Shown here: positions 10,390 through 23,599 of the stretch, in pieces
Layout of the letters: every line of letters begins with the position of its first letter
Numbering within the stretch: the first letter of the stretch is position 1
Origin: Brachycybe producta
Lineage: Eukaryota > Arthropoda > Diplopoda > Playtdesmida > Andrognathidae
Assembly (NCBI GenBank): GCA_036925085.1
Contig: JAUPFP010000040.1
Location: forward strand, 186,001 to 250,000
DNA: 64,000 nucleotides
Reading direction: 5' to 3'
Notes under the pieces: generated by a model
Databases searched by the model: none
What the model was told of the DNA's origin: nothing
The model's input: the letters and a program-made list of their open reading frames with translations, nothing else
Translations under genes and position numbers: made by a program

Positions 10390-13300
10390 TATATATAGTA
10401 AATTAATTCTATGTCACTGTTTTATAGTTTGTTGAAGTTCGCTACAACAGAGCGACGAAGGATGTTGTCACAATCCTATCTGTGTTACTAATGGTAACTT
10501 TCATATTTTCAGTGTGAATGGAACATAGATGCGATAAAATATTTAATGTCTACTATTAACAGATATTAGGTTCTGGTAATGCCGTGTTTGGGATGTCGTT
10601 AGCTATTAGCCGTGGTATGAAAATCTTCTTAATATTTAAAAAAGGAATTTCTTTAATGTATTTTTTTTTTGAAAACATCTTTTTTAAAATTGCAGTTACT
10701 AATATTAACCATTGGATTATCACTGGAAGTATCTTTGGACTCTGTATGCTTTACACAGCACTCGTGAGTTGTACATATTAGTATATTTTTTTGTGAATGT
10801 ACATTATCTAGAATGTTTGTAAAAATAATATACAGAAAACACCGGTTTTTCCTGTTGCGTTTAAGTCTCTTAAATGTATTTTTTAGTGGAAAGGCACCAA
10901 CCTTGGCAGATAGGTGATTTTTACAATGTGCCAATGTTGGATTCTTTTGAGAAAAAAAATACATTGCTACGACAGCTCAACAACCTTGCCGAAAGGTTTT
11001 TGAAAAGTCCTTCGTGTGGTCCAAGTTCAACCTTTAGTTGTAACCATGGCTTACAAAAGTGGAGTTCTGCAGTCAACAGAAAATACCATAAACTTGCATA
11101 CAAAATACTGTACACACTTTTCTTGTTAATAACTGGGATGTTTTTTGGGGGGATTACAGCATCACAACAACTCAGTTGGCTCTGTTATGCCTGGTATGTG
11201 TTTGCTTAAATATGTTGCTTCTCATCAACTTGAAAGACACTTTGCAAATAGTTATTTATTTATTATTGTTTTATGATCATTCTGGCTGAGCCTGTGATAG
11301 ACATTAAGTCAACTAGCTGCAAGCTGCTGTTTTGATAACATATTTATTATATTGCACACAGGGTGGCATGAAAGGAGTGATGTGGGCCGATGTCATTCAA
11401 GCCGTTATGATGATCTTGTCCCTTTTGGTTATAATTGTCATGGGATTGATCCACGTTGGTGGAGTCGGAGTTGTCTGGAAGCGAAGTTACGATTCTGGAA
11501 GACTCGACATCTTTAAGTAAGCTGGCAATTTTTGAACTTTTAAGTCCTTGGACCTTAAGACCTTGCCCTTGTATGACCCTGCTACTAATCCAAAAAGCTT
11601 TAGTACGGATCCAACTGTGAGACACACATTCTGGACAAGTACAGTGGCCTACTTCTTCCAACGTTTAGCTACTGGAGCTATATCGCAGCTTGTTCAGCAG
11701 CGTTATCTCTCTGCATCGACTATCGAAGATGCAAAAAGGTACACATCTGGGACCTGGTGATTTCTTGTGAATTTTGCTTAGATGTGGTTAAATGGCTTTA
11801 CTTATTTAGTATTTGATAAGCTTGTACTTAAAAGTATGTTAGTTGAAAATTAAAAGTTATTGGATAAACAAGCCAGCAGGAGGAGCCTCTCGAGATTGTG
11901 ATGATGCTGGCATGCTCGCAAAACAGAGAGGTCCTCTAAAGCCTCTTTTAAACTGGAAGGCGTTCAGGAGCGTCTTGAAACTGTGTAGCCCCTGTAACCT
12001 CTCGAAACTAAGAAGCTCCTTAAGAATATAGAAACTTAGAAGTCTTTGGGAACTTCTCGGGATGTTGTTAATTTTGGTGCACGGTGAGGGGAAAGGCAAA
12101 GCGCCGATGCCGGATATTTCTGCCTTAGGATTTTGTAGCCAGTACATGCCTGAAGTTCACATAAAGCCTAGGTATGACTGCACTTGAATTTTGGCACTCA
12201 ACTCTAAGCGAAATCACAAGAAAACTTCTTCCCTAATTACTTTTAATTATCAAATTACTAACTAATTTATACTTTTACACAGAGGGAATATATTACAGAT
12301 GGTCGCATTTTCTTCATCTTTATTTCTCATCCAAATTCTTGGTATAATAATATATGCCGACTACTATTCGTGTGATCCGGTAAAATCGAAAAAGATTCCT
12401 AACTTGAATCAGGTATTTTTTGCATACATTTTATTTCCGTTTTAGAAAGACTTGAGAATTTTATTTTGATTAAAAGCTCACACCAGCCTTCATAATGGAT
12501 TTAATGGGTGGGTATCCTATTTTACCAGGAATTTTCTTTGCTGGATTATTGGCTGCAAATTTAAGGTACGAATCGTATGCAGGCACGTACTGGCCCATTT
12601 GACAAGGTAGCTCATAGCATTCAGTTTTATACAATGCATCTTAATTGTTTAAGAATATAGTATTTCGAAAACTATGACACCTACACATTTAATGTACGTG
12701 TTCTAAATTTGAACTATATTTGTTGACATTTAAAAAAAACTTATTGAGTAAACATGCTGATAGGACTCTCTTGATACATGAGGGGGCCCGCTGTACTCTC
12801 TAAAAATTGTGAAGGTGCCGGGAGGTTCTCGAAACTGAAAAGCCCACGGTACCTTATCAAAACTGTATAGCCCTTAAAGGTAATTGTAACTTTGAAACCT
12901 TCTGGAATTTCTCAAAAGTAAGTAGTACTTGATGGCACAGATGCCGGATATTGCCAAATTAGGAATTTGTAGCCAGATTGTAACCTTGTCAATCGTTTTT
13001 TTTTTTGTTTTGGTCAAGATTGTTCTCAATATAACCTGAATATGTTAGTGTAATAACTAGGGTTAGTAAAGATTTGTGATCACAACTATTTTATTTTTCA
13101 ATTATTCAGCTTACTTTTAGCAGATATTTACAAAAACTGTGCAAATTAAGCTTAATAAGCACTAATTGAAATCACACAATTAGGCAAAAATTTGGAGAAA
13201 TCACACAAAGTGCAATAAATGCACAAAAATCCCAAATATGTCACAAAAAAGTTAAAAATAGGTACACTGGTCTTAGAGTACTGGAGCAACTCACTATTCT

Positions 13301-15849
13301 CAACAGCGTTCAATCACATAAAAATAGTCATCACGTAAAGTAGACATTTCAATTGATCCACACATGATGATGCTTCATGCAGCGCTTCATGCATCTTTCT
13401 TTGTGAATCCTGTTGAATCTTGAGGCGGTGACCAATGATTTCTTTTCTAGCATAGCTCTAGTTGACTCTGCTACAGAGTAGTAACCATAACCACAAAAAT
13501 GGGATGTGGAAAGTATTATTAGATTGGTGCGGAGCCAAATAACAATTTCGGATCAAATACAGAAAAAAATTGTCCTGGGTATTTTTTCAATTTTCTTTTA
13601 TTGGGTGAAGAAAATAATTGCACTATTCGATAATATGGCTTCCAATTCACAATACGTTTTGCAGACTTGACTCTATTTTGACCTTTGATTTGCCTTTCCA
13701 CAATGTACATCTTAGAAGATCATGTAAACATCAATCTGTAATGTCAAAATTGCGTCACGTGGAGTTCAACAATGCACCTTTTTTATGATGGAATTAATTT
13801 TGCCTAACATTTACTTCTAACGGATTGAAAATATAGTTGACGAGAGCAATTATACAAACTCAACTAAATTGCGTTTCTATGGCAGCACACTATCATCGGT
13901 AACGAACTCGGTGTCAGCAATGCTGTATGAATCCATCATTAAACGTTGGAAACCAAACATGCATGGAAAACAGATGGACATTGTCTGCAAAGTTTTATGT
14001 AAGTCCTGGAGCCATGTCCACACAGAGGCAGCATTTATGGTTACCTATGTCTTTAATGTTTGTTTCATTTTAGGTATTGTTTTTGGATGCTCATCTGCTG
14101 CATGCATTTTAGTAACAAAAGAATTCCCTACTGTCATACAAGTTCGTTAGTTTGCTAACTTTGCAGGTTCAGTAATATGTATCGGTAATTAATTTGAATT
14201 TAATTTCATGCAGGGAGCTATGAGTCTTGGTGCAATGATTTCTGGATCATTAGTGGTGCTCATTTTTTTCGGGCTTCTTTTTCCTCAGGCCAACTTTAAG
14301 GTAGACTTAAAATTGTAATGAAGCAATGTACATTTGAAATTCTATTTAGATCCGAACTTCACTAAGGGAAACCATTTAAAAAAAAAAAAAGAAAACTTAG
14401 TACTTAAACTTGTTAAAAGTTAAAATACCAAGTTTTCTTTTTAATATTTTGGGTCTGATATGTCAAAACATTGCAAAGCAATTGAAAACTGCTAAGTACT
14501 GTCCTCCACTGGTATTAATTCAACTCCGTATTCTTGCAACTAGCTTCAGAGCCATCGAATTCGTATTAACACAAGAAATATCTGTAGGCGAAGAATTTCC
14601 TAATCTACATACAGTTGGAAAGAAACAAAACCACAAATATGCCTTAGTTCTAGCTCTTATATTTCTTTATTATATATGCTTTGGATGGCCATGTTTACAT
14701 ATACGAGGGTTTCTAGTGACAATTCCATTTAATAATGCCCAGTTCTTTGTAGTTAGCAAATGTTGGAGAAGAGCGAGGCTTTGCTCAGATCTACACTTTG
14801 CTAAAGATTGACACTAAAGTTCATCTACCATATGAGGGTTACTATGTCAGAATACATGCAATTACATATAACAAATCTTGCAGGTCCTGTGTTGTATCGT
14901 TTAGTTTCTTTGTTGGATTAACACAAAACGGATTTCAAGTTGATGACCAATGTTCTAATAATACACTGACAAGACCCAAAAGTAAAATAACAGACTTCTC
15001 TTCCAAAAAAAATTTTGGAGAGAGTTAAACAAATATATTTAAAGGTCCAACATCTACCAATACGTAATCTGCCTCATTTGGATTACTCTTAAAGGAAACG
15101 TGCATAACCCTTGCATTTAATATTGTTCAGCAGCATATGATCAATTGCAATATTAATCAATTGTATTTGCGTTTTATATTTTCTAATTTTTGTGTATTTT
15201 GTAATTAAATAACTTCTTTTTTTTTCATTGTTTCAGGCTGGACTTTTATCTTTTTTATGTGGCACTTCAGTTTGCTCGTGGATTGTCGTTAGCGGACTTT
15301 TGGTGAAACATCCGCTAAAGACCAAACCGACCTCGATCGAAGGATGTTTCGTAGGCAATTTTACGACTTTTATCACTGACTTGCCATCAAGTTTCAGCAT
15401 TGCAAAGAACATCACAGAAATGACAACTGGGAATCCACTTTGGTAAAAACAAATATGAAATATCTTTAAAAATTTAATCCTGAAAACCATTTCACAACAA
15501 ATGAACAAATTTCAGGACTAAATATTTTCCGCTGTATTCTATATCGTATCTGTGGATCACTATGATAGGAGTTATCGTCTGCGGTGCTATGTTCGTTATT
15601 CTGTCACAATTATTTGGTAATTAATTCTAATGAAATTATCTAGAGTTTGTCTTGTAATGTTGTCATTGGTTTCCTTACTGATCGAAAGAGAAAGAACAAA
15701 CTCGATCGGCAGTTGTCGACGTCATTCCCGACGGGTTACGAAACTTTCATCTTAGTTTGTCGAAACCGTGGAGAGAAGCTCTTTTGTGCGATGTTTACGA
15801 CATTGACAATACGGATGAAGGAGATGACAAATTGGAGAATTTTTTATAA
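9923..15849 (+). CDS. Copy C: SLC5A8/A12-like sodium/solute symporter, intact
   Basis: Exons: 9923-10279, 10428-10493, 10563-10614, 10696-10763, 11362-11516, 11598-11738, 12283-12412, 12477-12565, 13886-13998, 14074-14141, 14214-14300, 15237-15442, 15516-15616, 15689-15849; 597 residues. Best prototype of the array. Residues 1-119 (exon 1): TM1 at 16-37, YFLAGRKM at 47-54, TM2 at 55-78, TM3 at 83-112. Exon 5 begins GGMKGVMWADVIQ at 182. Exon 6 carries RHTFWTST, matching the conserved HTFW of SLC5 transporters. Exon 8 has MGGYPILPGIFFAGLLAANL. Exon 9 has the TLSSVTNS serine pair expected near the Na+ site. The exon-12 loop has NFT and NIT glycosylation sequons. Predicted Na+-coupled uptake of an organic anion or similar solute; substrate unknown. 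Closest to B, differing mainly in introns. Confidence 0.9.
10311..10385. repeat. (TA)n microsatellite in intron 1 of copy C
   Basis: About 37 uninterrupted TA units, starting 31 bases after the exon-1 donor and ending about 40 bases before the exon-2 acceptor, so it makes up half of this intron. Likely highly polymorphic in length. Confidence 0.95.
11880..12170 (+). repeat. ~29-bp repeat block, intron 6 of copy C
   Basis: Units such as CCTCTCGAAACTAAGAAGC repeat about six times and are followed by GATGCCGGATATTTCTGCC and TAGGATTTTGTAGCC. Homologous to 3940-4365 in copy B. Confidence 0.6.
12765..12990 (+). repeat. ~29-bp repeat block, intron 8 of copy C
   Basis: Same subrepeats and downstream block as in intron 6, and at the same place as 4860-5110 in copy B. 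Confidence 0.55.
14755..15020 (-). repeat. Degenerate LINE-like fragment, intron 11 of copy C
   Basis: Shares GAGCGAGGCTTTGCTCAG-type sequence with B's intron 11 (6495-6560) and 'AGTAAAATAACAGAC' with the LINE fragment of copy E (near 35650). Reading frames are broken. Presence in both B and C suggests insertion before they separated. Confidence 0.35.
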
Positions 15850-16162
15850 ATGATTTGTCTTTGTTTATGCACCAAATGATAACATATTATTATAATTCAA
15901 ACTAATAATTAATATTCATAGCATAATAACATACCAAATGCTGTGCTAATTAAGACTTGTAACTATGCAAAAGGTTATTACAGCATGACATTAATTACAG
16001 AGTAGATTTAAATCCACTGAAATATTTAATTTTTAGTTAGTTTTAATAAGTGTATATAGGGTTGAAAAAAACTATTCTGTATAAAACTTAACTATGCCTC
16101 TGAACTCTGAGATCTGCGCCTTAGGCAGCTGCCTAGTTGGCCTAATTATAGCACCAGCACTG

Positions 16163-16187
16163 CACACACACACACACACACACACGT
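16163..16187. repeat. (CA)n microsatellite
   Basis: About 12 CA units, downstream of copy C. Confidence 0.9.
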
Positions 16188-17409
16188 AATTATTATAATT
16201 ATAATTTTCATAATCGAGACATAAATTAATAAAAAATAAAGACTGCAGCCAGGAATGAAGCAAGGGCCTCTTTAATGCTCAGCTAGAGGCATACCCAATT
16301 TAACTAACTGTAGACCACTGACCACTTTTCGACAACAAAATATAGTCAAAGTCGGCTGGGCTGTGGTTGCAATGTACGAGCGTATTTTCTTTTTTATGAA
16401 AAGACTGCCATTTAATGGCACACACAAGTGGCTTTTCAACAACTTTTTAATTTATGTAGCTGGAAGGTGGTCGATCACCGTCACCGACACCATCGTTTTT
16501 GTTTTTGTTTTTGGCACATAAACCACTTTCCAATCACCTAATTGTAACCATCCGGTACGTAGGTTTCTTGTTCAAAGTTGGGCAATACTTCAAAAGTGTT
16601 TCTTTATCGAAGTTTATTTTTTTTTCTAAATGTCAAATGAGTCCATTCCTGTTGTCAAAAACGACCACTTGTTGTGCAATTCACTCAACCACATTTACAC
16701 CGCATTTCAACCACTGCAGTGGTTTCAAAGAGTTCGGTTTTGGCGACAACCAAATTTCTATTTTTTAGTCGAAAAAGTATTCAAACAATGGTCTTCCTAT
16801 GGTGTGCCTTTAAAAAACATTGAAAGATAATTTGTTTAAATTAATATTCATATCGTATCACCACGCCTGTAATTACCGGTAAAAACAACCGAATTTGACT
16901 AAATTTGCTTTTATTTTATATATTCTCATCAATGCATTGCTTACATTGTTCAGAACCTAATCTGAAAACAGCAATAATATCCTATCTATTGTAATTGTAC
17001 GATAACTCACTTCAATTTCGCTGTGTTTATACAATTATCAAAAAAAAAAAAATGAAACAGAATTGTAATTCAAAGCTGCAAGAATTTATTGATATTTGCA
17101 GATCAGTTTCTTACCGATTTCAGCAATACATTGATTACAATGAAAGACATTTTGAACACTTGGGATAATGCAGCATTTGAACATAAAACATGCAATGTTT
17201 TTTTATTTATTCTTATGACAACATCTACTCTTAATTATTAAATTATTAAATTAAATTTAAAAAATGAACATGGCAGTTCGTAACAACCCAAGTGTGTATA
17301 CATTTTCTTGGGACACACTCTGTATATGTTCCAGAGGCAATGACCCAGTACCGTTATGTAACACCGTGTACTTGACCGTTTGGCAATATAATGCTAGCCT
17401 TGGGGTTCC

Positions 17410-17625
17410 ATGCCCCATTTTCTCTTTCGCCCACCCTTTTCTTCCAGATCAACAGTACCTAAAAGACAAATTTATATCCTGTTGGTGTTGTCAGCAGGTG
17501 AATGGATACTACTTCCATTTGTCAATAATGTTATCGTTTGGGTCCCATGCCACATTTGCTCTGTCTCTCACCTCTTCCTCCAGATCAATGGTACCTAAAG
17601 TCAGCAGGTGGATGGATACTACTTG
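17410..17625. repeat. Imperfect tandem duplication, ~136-bp spacing
   Basis: The sequence around CTTCCAGATCAACAGTACCT (17441-17460) recurs 136 bases later as CTCCAGATCAATGGTACCT. The following GTCAGCAGGTGRATGGATAC also recurs. No function is evident. Confidence 0.5.
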
Positions 17626-19721
17626 AGGTATGGTCTGTTAAATGTGTGCGTACACAAAGTTTATTTACCCAGGCCCAAGGTATACAAAACCGTGTCTCAA
17701 TCAACTCCTGGTCCATTTATTCACTTACGAAACTTCTGTCTATGTTTTCAATGATTCCGTGGGTAATGCAACGTTGCAACATTTTTAAACATTTAATGTA
17801 TCATCTAGTTCAGTGTGCATTAAATAATATATCGTTTCAACTACTCATATTCGTCTTCTATGCAGCTACTTCAGCGGAGTACGAGAGAACGGTCCCCCAC
17901 CATCAAGTAGGATCAGGTAAAAGGGTAAACAGTACCCACTGGCCAGAAGATCCAGGTGGTTCCCACTCCAAATCCGAAAAGAGTTGCAACTCTGGTCCCA
18001 TAACAAGAACTCTACATTGTTGCAGGTATATTAGAAATGTATACTCCGCGTCAAGGTCAGACTGACAAATAGGACACATTACTCGCACATGAGTTGAATT
18101 GCATCATTATCAATAAGGTTGTTTTTATGTATTTTCGTACATATTTTTCTTGTTTGATATTTATTGACATATATCATGATGAAAGATTTGAAACTAGATA
18201 AATAACAGTAGGCCTAGAGCAAATTACACTATACAATTAAATCTATTATCTAAAACGTGCTTCAGGAAATATTGAAGAAAATACGAAATAGTTGTATTTT
18301 TTAAAAGCAACTTTCTGAAATATTTTTTTTTTCCACTTAGAAACTAGAATATTTTACAGATATTCAAAACTTATTATTTTATAGATGTTAGGGCTCAAAA
18401 GTCATCAAATGTCATCAAATATTTGTCACCCTCTTGGAAACAATCGTGCGAATACACCCACCATGAAATTAATAGCACAGATTACAGGTAATAATTATAT
18501 TATCTCTATTCCATGGTAATATTATATTTTCTATAGTAGGCTTAGTTAGCTAGACTTTGCTTAAAATTTGTACTAGTAATTAATGGCCCTATGCTAAATG
18601 TACGTTGATTGATATCTTTTAAAATACATGTTCTTGTAAAAGTTTGGAGAAAAAAAAGACAAACTTTGATTGTTGTTGAACCAAAAGTTTCGTATCAAAT
18701 ATCCCTAAAATGTTTAAATTCGAAGCTATCACTCAAAAAATACCATTAAGTTACTCCATACTCCAAATTTTACCATTAAGTTAAACTTCTAAAAAAATAA
18801 CTTGAAGAAAGCCAACCTCCAAACAACAATTGTCTTTAAAAATCGATTCAATTTGATCCAAGATACATTTTTAATTAATTTAAGTATTATTGGTAGGACT
18901 GTGGACCTGCATGACTAGAATATATGATATACTTATTTTATAAAATTAAATAACAAGGTTACTAATTATCTTTATTCAATAAAAAAAAAACTATTTAACA
19001 TTGACCGAAATCAAAGAGCTTCAGAATTGACAACCTGAGAATTGGCACTACTAGCAACAACAAATAGGTGCATTATCATGGAAGGTGCTACTGAAAAAGC
19101 TTTGCCGCTTTTGGCTTTGAGTGACTACATGGTGATCGTAGTTACGGTCTTACTGTCTACCGGTGTCGGACTTTACTATGGAATTATCAAAAAGGAATCT
19201 TCTTCGCCCTTTGAGTACTTTCTTGCAGAACGGAAGATGTCTTTGATTCCTGTGGCATTGTCGGCTTTTGCTACCGCAATGGGACCGCCTCACGTTCTGG
19301 GAACACCATCGGAGTCGTACAACTTCGGCATCCAGATCGTATGGTGGTGCATCATGGACATTGTAGTTGCTTTCATTGTAAATTGGATGTTTATTCCTAT
19401 GTATTATAAATTGGGTTCCATGAATATTTATAAGGTGAGACTCAAAATTTCAAAATTAAAAATGAACGTTTTGGTGTAATAACTCGTGTAAACTGCATGC
19501 TATTACAGTTTCTTGAAGTTCGCTACAATAGGTCGACAAAGATTGTGGCCACGGTCTTGTTTGCATTACGAATGGTCAGTACCTTTATAAAAAAAATTAT
19601 AAAGTATTATAAAATTATAAGCTAAATTACAAAATTAAAGCTTAGCACTTGTTTTTAAACATGAACCTTTTTGAGGATGTGGCGCGTTAGTGCGTGTGAC
19701 ACATTAGTGTTCTACATTTAT

Positions 19722-20629
19722 TTAAGAGGCTAGATACATAGTTTAGTTCAAAATTTCTCCGAATGTAGGCGCTGCGATCGTCGTTGATTGAAAAACGGTT
19801 TTTTAACGTTTTTTCTGCCGGTTCGAAGTCACATAATAATTAATTGAAAAATAATTTCGCGTGCTAATCTTATAAAAAGAAAACATCGTGAAGCCAGTAG
19901 ATTAATGCACGTAATAATTATTTTGTTATTGTTCTGAGTTGTTTTTAACGGGAGTTCTTCAAATGTTTGGGTGACGGTTTTTTGCTCCTATGGGACTTAA
20001 CATGGAGTTAAAAAACGTAAGATTTTAAATGTTATTTAAAAATAGAAAGCCCTTTTAAAATTTAGAAAAAGGAATAATCCTGAAGGCAATAAACACGTGT
20101 AAGTACGTGCTAATTTTTCTGATTGCTCTAAATCATTTTTAATGAGAGTTCTCTTAACTTTTCTTGGACGGTGTTTTAGTCCTATGGGACTTAACATGGA
20201 GTTTAAAAACGTACGATTTTAAACGTTATTAAAAAATAGAAGGACCTTTTCAAAATTTATAAAAAGGAAACATCGTGAAGCCAATACATGAATGTATGTG
20301 CTAATTATTTTGTTATTGTTCTAAATCAGTTTTAGCGAGAGTTTTTCAAATGTTTGTGGGACGGTTTTTGATCCTATGGGATTTAACATGGGGTTTAAAA
20401 AACGAACGACTTCGAACCTTGTTTAAAAATAGAAGAACCTTTTTCAAAATTTATATAAAGCGAGCACTGAAAGAACAATACTTTTTATTGCATTTTGCGC
20501 TTTACTGTATTTGAATTGAGCGATTGTGAGGCGATTTCTTTCAGTTTTAGTAACACCATATAAGAACACTCATTTGTCTCGTTGTCGTCTGCTCAAAACA
20601 ACAAGATGGACGTGGATCTAGGCTCTTAA
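19722..20629. mobile_element. 908-bp TTAA-bounded MITE, copy 1 (intron 2 of D)
   Basis: Begins TTAAGAGGCTAGATACAT and ends GTGGATCTAGGCTCTTAA, a ~17-bp imperfect terminal inverted repeat flanked by TTAA, the target duplication typical of piggyBac-type elements. Inside are three units of about 193 bp in tandem (CCTATGGG at 19987, 20181 and 20373). No open frame, so non-autonomous. Confidence 0.8.
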
Positions 20630-21131
20630 ATGAAATTAATAAGAAAATTAGAAATAATCATATCAAGGCAAGACAAAGCCGCAACTAGTGCCGAAGGCAA
20701 GGTTAAAATTTTTCTCCTTCTTATCTCCCCTAAGTTTTGCGCCCAAGTCAAGAGCAAAACTTGCTTTCCCTAAAGCCTAGTAGATTTTTACAAAGTCGCA
20801 AGACAATGTATGATATGATTGTCATTATTAACATACAATTGCAATAATTTGTATTTTGACAGTATCTAGGCCTTTATAATATCACGTGTCCACACGTAAC
20901 TCAAATGCAAATGAGGAGTCTCGGAATCAAACTTCCAAAAGACGTTATACTTAATTTTGTAATATTATAATCTTCGTTTGGATCGCTAAACAAGGTGCAT
21001 GTTTGAGTGGTCGTGTCGAGCAATGCCAAAAATTCATTCCAGATTGTTGGGTGCAAGACGTTTCCAGTCAAAGCTGGAAGACAACATTGTTTTCCTGTTC
21101 ATTACACGATTCAAGGACCATTTATACAGAT

Positions 21132-21401
21132 AAGTAACGACTATGGGTTGAGCACGAGACGAGCCCAAGAAAAAAAATATAGTTGAAGAATTTTTAAATA
21201 GAACTGTTTATACTGAGACCGAACTCGTCATCACGTTCTCGAAGAACTTGTGGACATCGTTTTATCTAAACAATTATGTCACCAGTCGTTCTAAAGTCTT
21301 TGCCCGGCCTCGTCGCTGTCTCACCGCGTGCATACTGTATATAACTAGAAAGGCTTTTTTTTTCTCGGAGTCGTACCGTGCTCATCCCATAATCGTTACC
21401 T
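21132..21401. mobile_element. Inverted-repeat element in intron 2 of D
   Basis: The left arm GTAACGACTATGGGTTGAGC pairs imperfectly with a right arm ending GCTCATCCCATAATCGTTAC. About 270 bp, non-coding. Confidence 0.55.
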
Positions 21402-22093
21402 AAGAAGGGGGACAGTCGTTGAGATTTTTGCTTATGGACAATGGAACTTCAAAAAAATTCTTTAATTTGCATGTGAAATGATAAAGATCTATTGTTTAAA
21501 AAATGTGTAAGCATAATTGTAATTTTGAAATCCAGTAATTGTAACTGCTGATGTAGTTATTTTCAAAAGTAATTTGTCCCAGTTCAACTGTAAAATTCAA
21601 TGTTGATAATTTTAGCATTTTATCCTGTCATTCCTCATGAGAATCAATTATTTCCTTTCTTTAGGTTTCTTTAGGTTCAGTAGAAATGTAGCAATTTGTA
21701 ATTAATTTTAATTTTATTTTTAATAGCTTTTCAATTCTAGTAATGCCGTGTCCGGAGTGTCGTTAGCTTTCAGCCGAGGTACAAAATGATTGAATCAATC
21801 GAAGTAAAACATTGATGATATTTTTGACATTTGTTTTTTTTTTTTCAAATTGCAGTTACTAATATAAACCATTGGATTGTCGCTGGAAGTATCTATGGAC
21901 TGTGTGTTCTATACACTGCATTTGTGAGTAGGCCTATTTATCCACAAACACAGAGGTGGACACCGGGGCTAGTTGGCACACATTTTAGATTACATATTTT
22001 TTTTATACAAATTTATTTGGGAAACAGTTAGAAAAAAATGGAAACATATCTGTGAAGTATAATTTTTTGGCTACATGTTCAGATAATTCTGAG

Positions 22094-22736
22094 GTGTGCT
22101 CCAGATGGGACGATTTTTAATTGGAACGATTCTTAACTGGAACGACGCCAAGGGTTAGAGGTTATGGAGGCTAACAGTGACTGTGGAGGTGCTAAAAAGA
22201 GCGGTTAAATAGCATAAATGATATGCATTTGGACAGAGGCGGGCTGGCCAAAAGGCAACTCGGGAAAATACCAGAAGGGCCTGTATAGTCATTTGGGCCG
22301 GTATTCAATTGGGCCGGTTGTTCTGTTTTTTTTTTCTTTTAAAAAAAATATTGGAGCGCAAAGCTTCATTTGCAAATCTTTTTTTGTGCTCTGTCAATTT
22401 TTTTTTAAAAAAACTAAAATTTGTACTGTTAAGCTTGTCGTGTTCTATTAACGGTAACACAGCAGCCACTAGATGGTGGTATACCATGTACCAAGTACCA
22501 TGTTGTACTCTCTTCAATGAAGAGAAACAACCTTCAAATGACTTCAGGGCTGTAAAATTTATGTTTGGTGACTTAACACAGTTTACCTCTGAGGCACTCA
22601 TATACTTTTTGCTATTTAGCCCGTTTATTTGTTTATCCTTTCCTCCCCCCCTTCCCCACTACGTCCACGTTGCTGCTAGCCTCCACCTCCAACCATTGAC
22701 GTACTCGTCTCAGATAAAATTGTCCCAGCTGAACAC
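22094..22736. mobile_element. Fold-back element in intron 4 of D
   Basis: The left arm has GTGCTCCAGATGGGACGATT, then GGTTAGAGGTTATGGAGGCT. The right arm has the mirrored AGCCTCCACCTCCAACC and AAAATTGTCCCAGCTGAACA. The paired arms are separated by AT-rich sequence. No coding capacity. Confidence 0.5.
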
Positions 22737-23599
22737 AGCCAATTCCAAAAGACTGTAAGTAGTCTTTTTTTCTAAAGTTTGTCACAAGGTGCCAACCTAC
22801 CCTAAGTATGGAATAGCTTTGTACTGTATAAACTCTGTTTAGTCTCTGCCTAAGTTTCTGGTTTAAAATGATGAAAAACTTAAATGTGTTTTAGAAAGTA
22901 GAAGGGTAAGAAGCTCCAATGTTGTCAACTTTTAAAATAAGCTTTTTAATTGAGTTAAAAAAAAATGACCAAACTTTAATCAGGTGATATTTTTTTTTTA
23001 AAATTTTGTTTATAAAAAAAATGTTTATTTTGAAAGACAATCAACATGAAAAATACCCTTAAATGATTGAACAATCCTTCTAGTATCTAAAACACTTTCT
23101 AATTTCTTCTTATTGTTGCAGCTAAAACGCAGAAACGCAAAGCCTACGAACTACAAATGTGTGTTGCTTTAGAAAAATTATATTAAATTATACAGGGTGG
23201 TATGAAAGGAGTGATGTGGGCTGATGTCACTCAGGCTTTTATAATGATCTTGTCCATTTTGATCATAATTATCATGGGATTGATCCACGTTGGAGGAGTC
23301 GGAGTTGTCTGGAAGCGAAGTTACGATTCTGGAAGACTCGACATCTTTGAGTAAGCTCTTGATTCCATCCTACTTTTAGTCGAGAGTTTTTGCATATTGA
23401 TAATGAATTTTATTTTAAAAAGCTTTAACATAGATCCAACTGCGAAAAACACATTTTGGACAGGAACAGTGGGCTACTTCTTCTATCATTTAGCTACTAG
23501 AGCTACGTCACAGTTTGTAATTCAGCGTTTTCTAACTGCACCGACAATTAAAGTTGCAAAAAGGTAGCCACATTTCACTAAAGCGGCGATCACACTGGC

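Larger units (their letters stand above)
15850..19077. other. Spacer between copies C and D
   Basis: Contains a (CA)n run (16163-16187), a partly duplicated segment around 17410-17625, poly-A/T runs and the 5' flank of D. A candidate polyadenylation signal AATAAA is at 16235-16240, about 390 bases after the stop of C. Several small open frames (16499, 17264, 17538) show no protein motif. I see no gene. Confidence 0.5.

Noticed and set aside
10312-10435. Open frame rich in Tyr-Ile repeats after exon 1 of C
   Set aside because: It is translation of the (TA)n microsatellite in intron 1; the family splice donor lies at 10280.
14410-14811. 133-codon open frame in intron 11 of C
   Set aside because: No family motif, not conserved in the same intron of B, E or G; part of decayed repeat sequence.
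17264-18088. Several open frames, including a minus-strand one with CPICQSDL
   Set aside because: The Cys-Pro-Ile-Cys pair suggested a zinc finger, but no further Cys/His ligands follow at usual spacing. The plus-strand frames are built from a local duplication.
19042-19077. Upstream ATG as the start of copy D
   Set aside because: The 12 extra codons have no counterpart in any other copy; the ATG at 19078 aligns with all starts.
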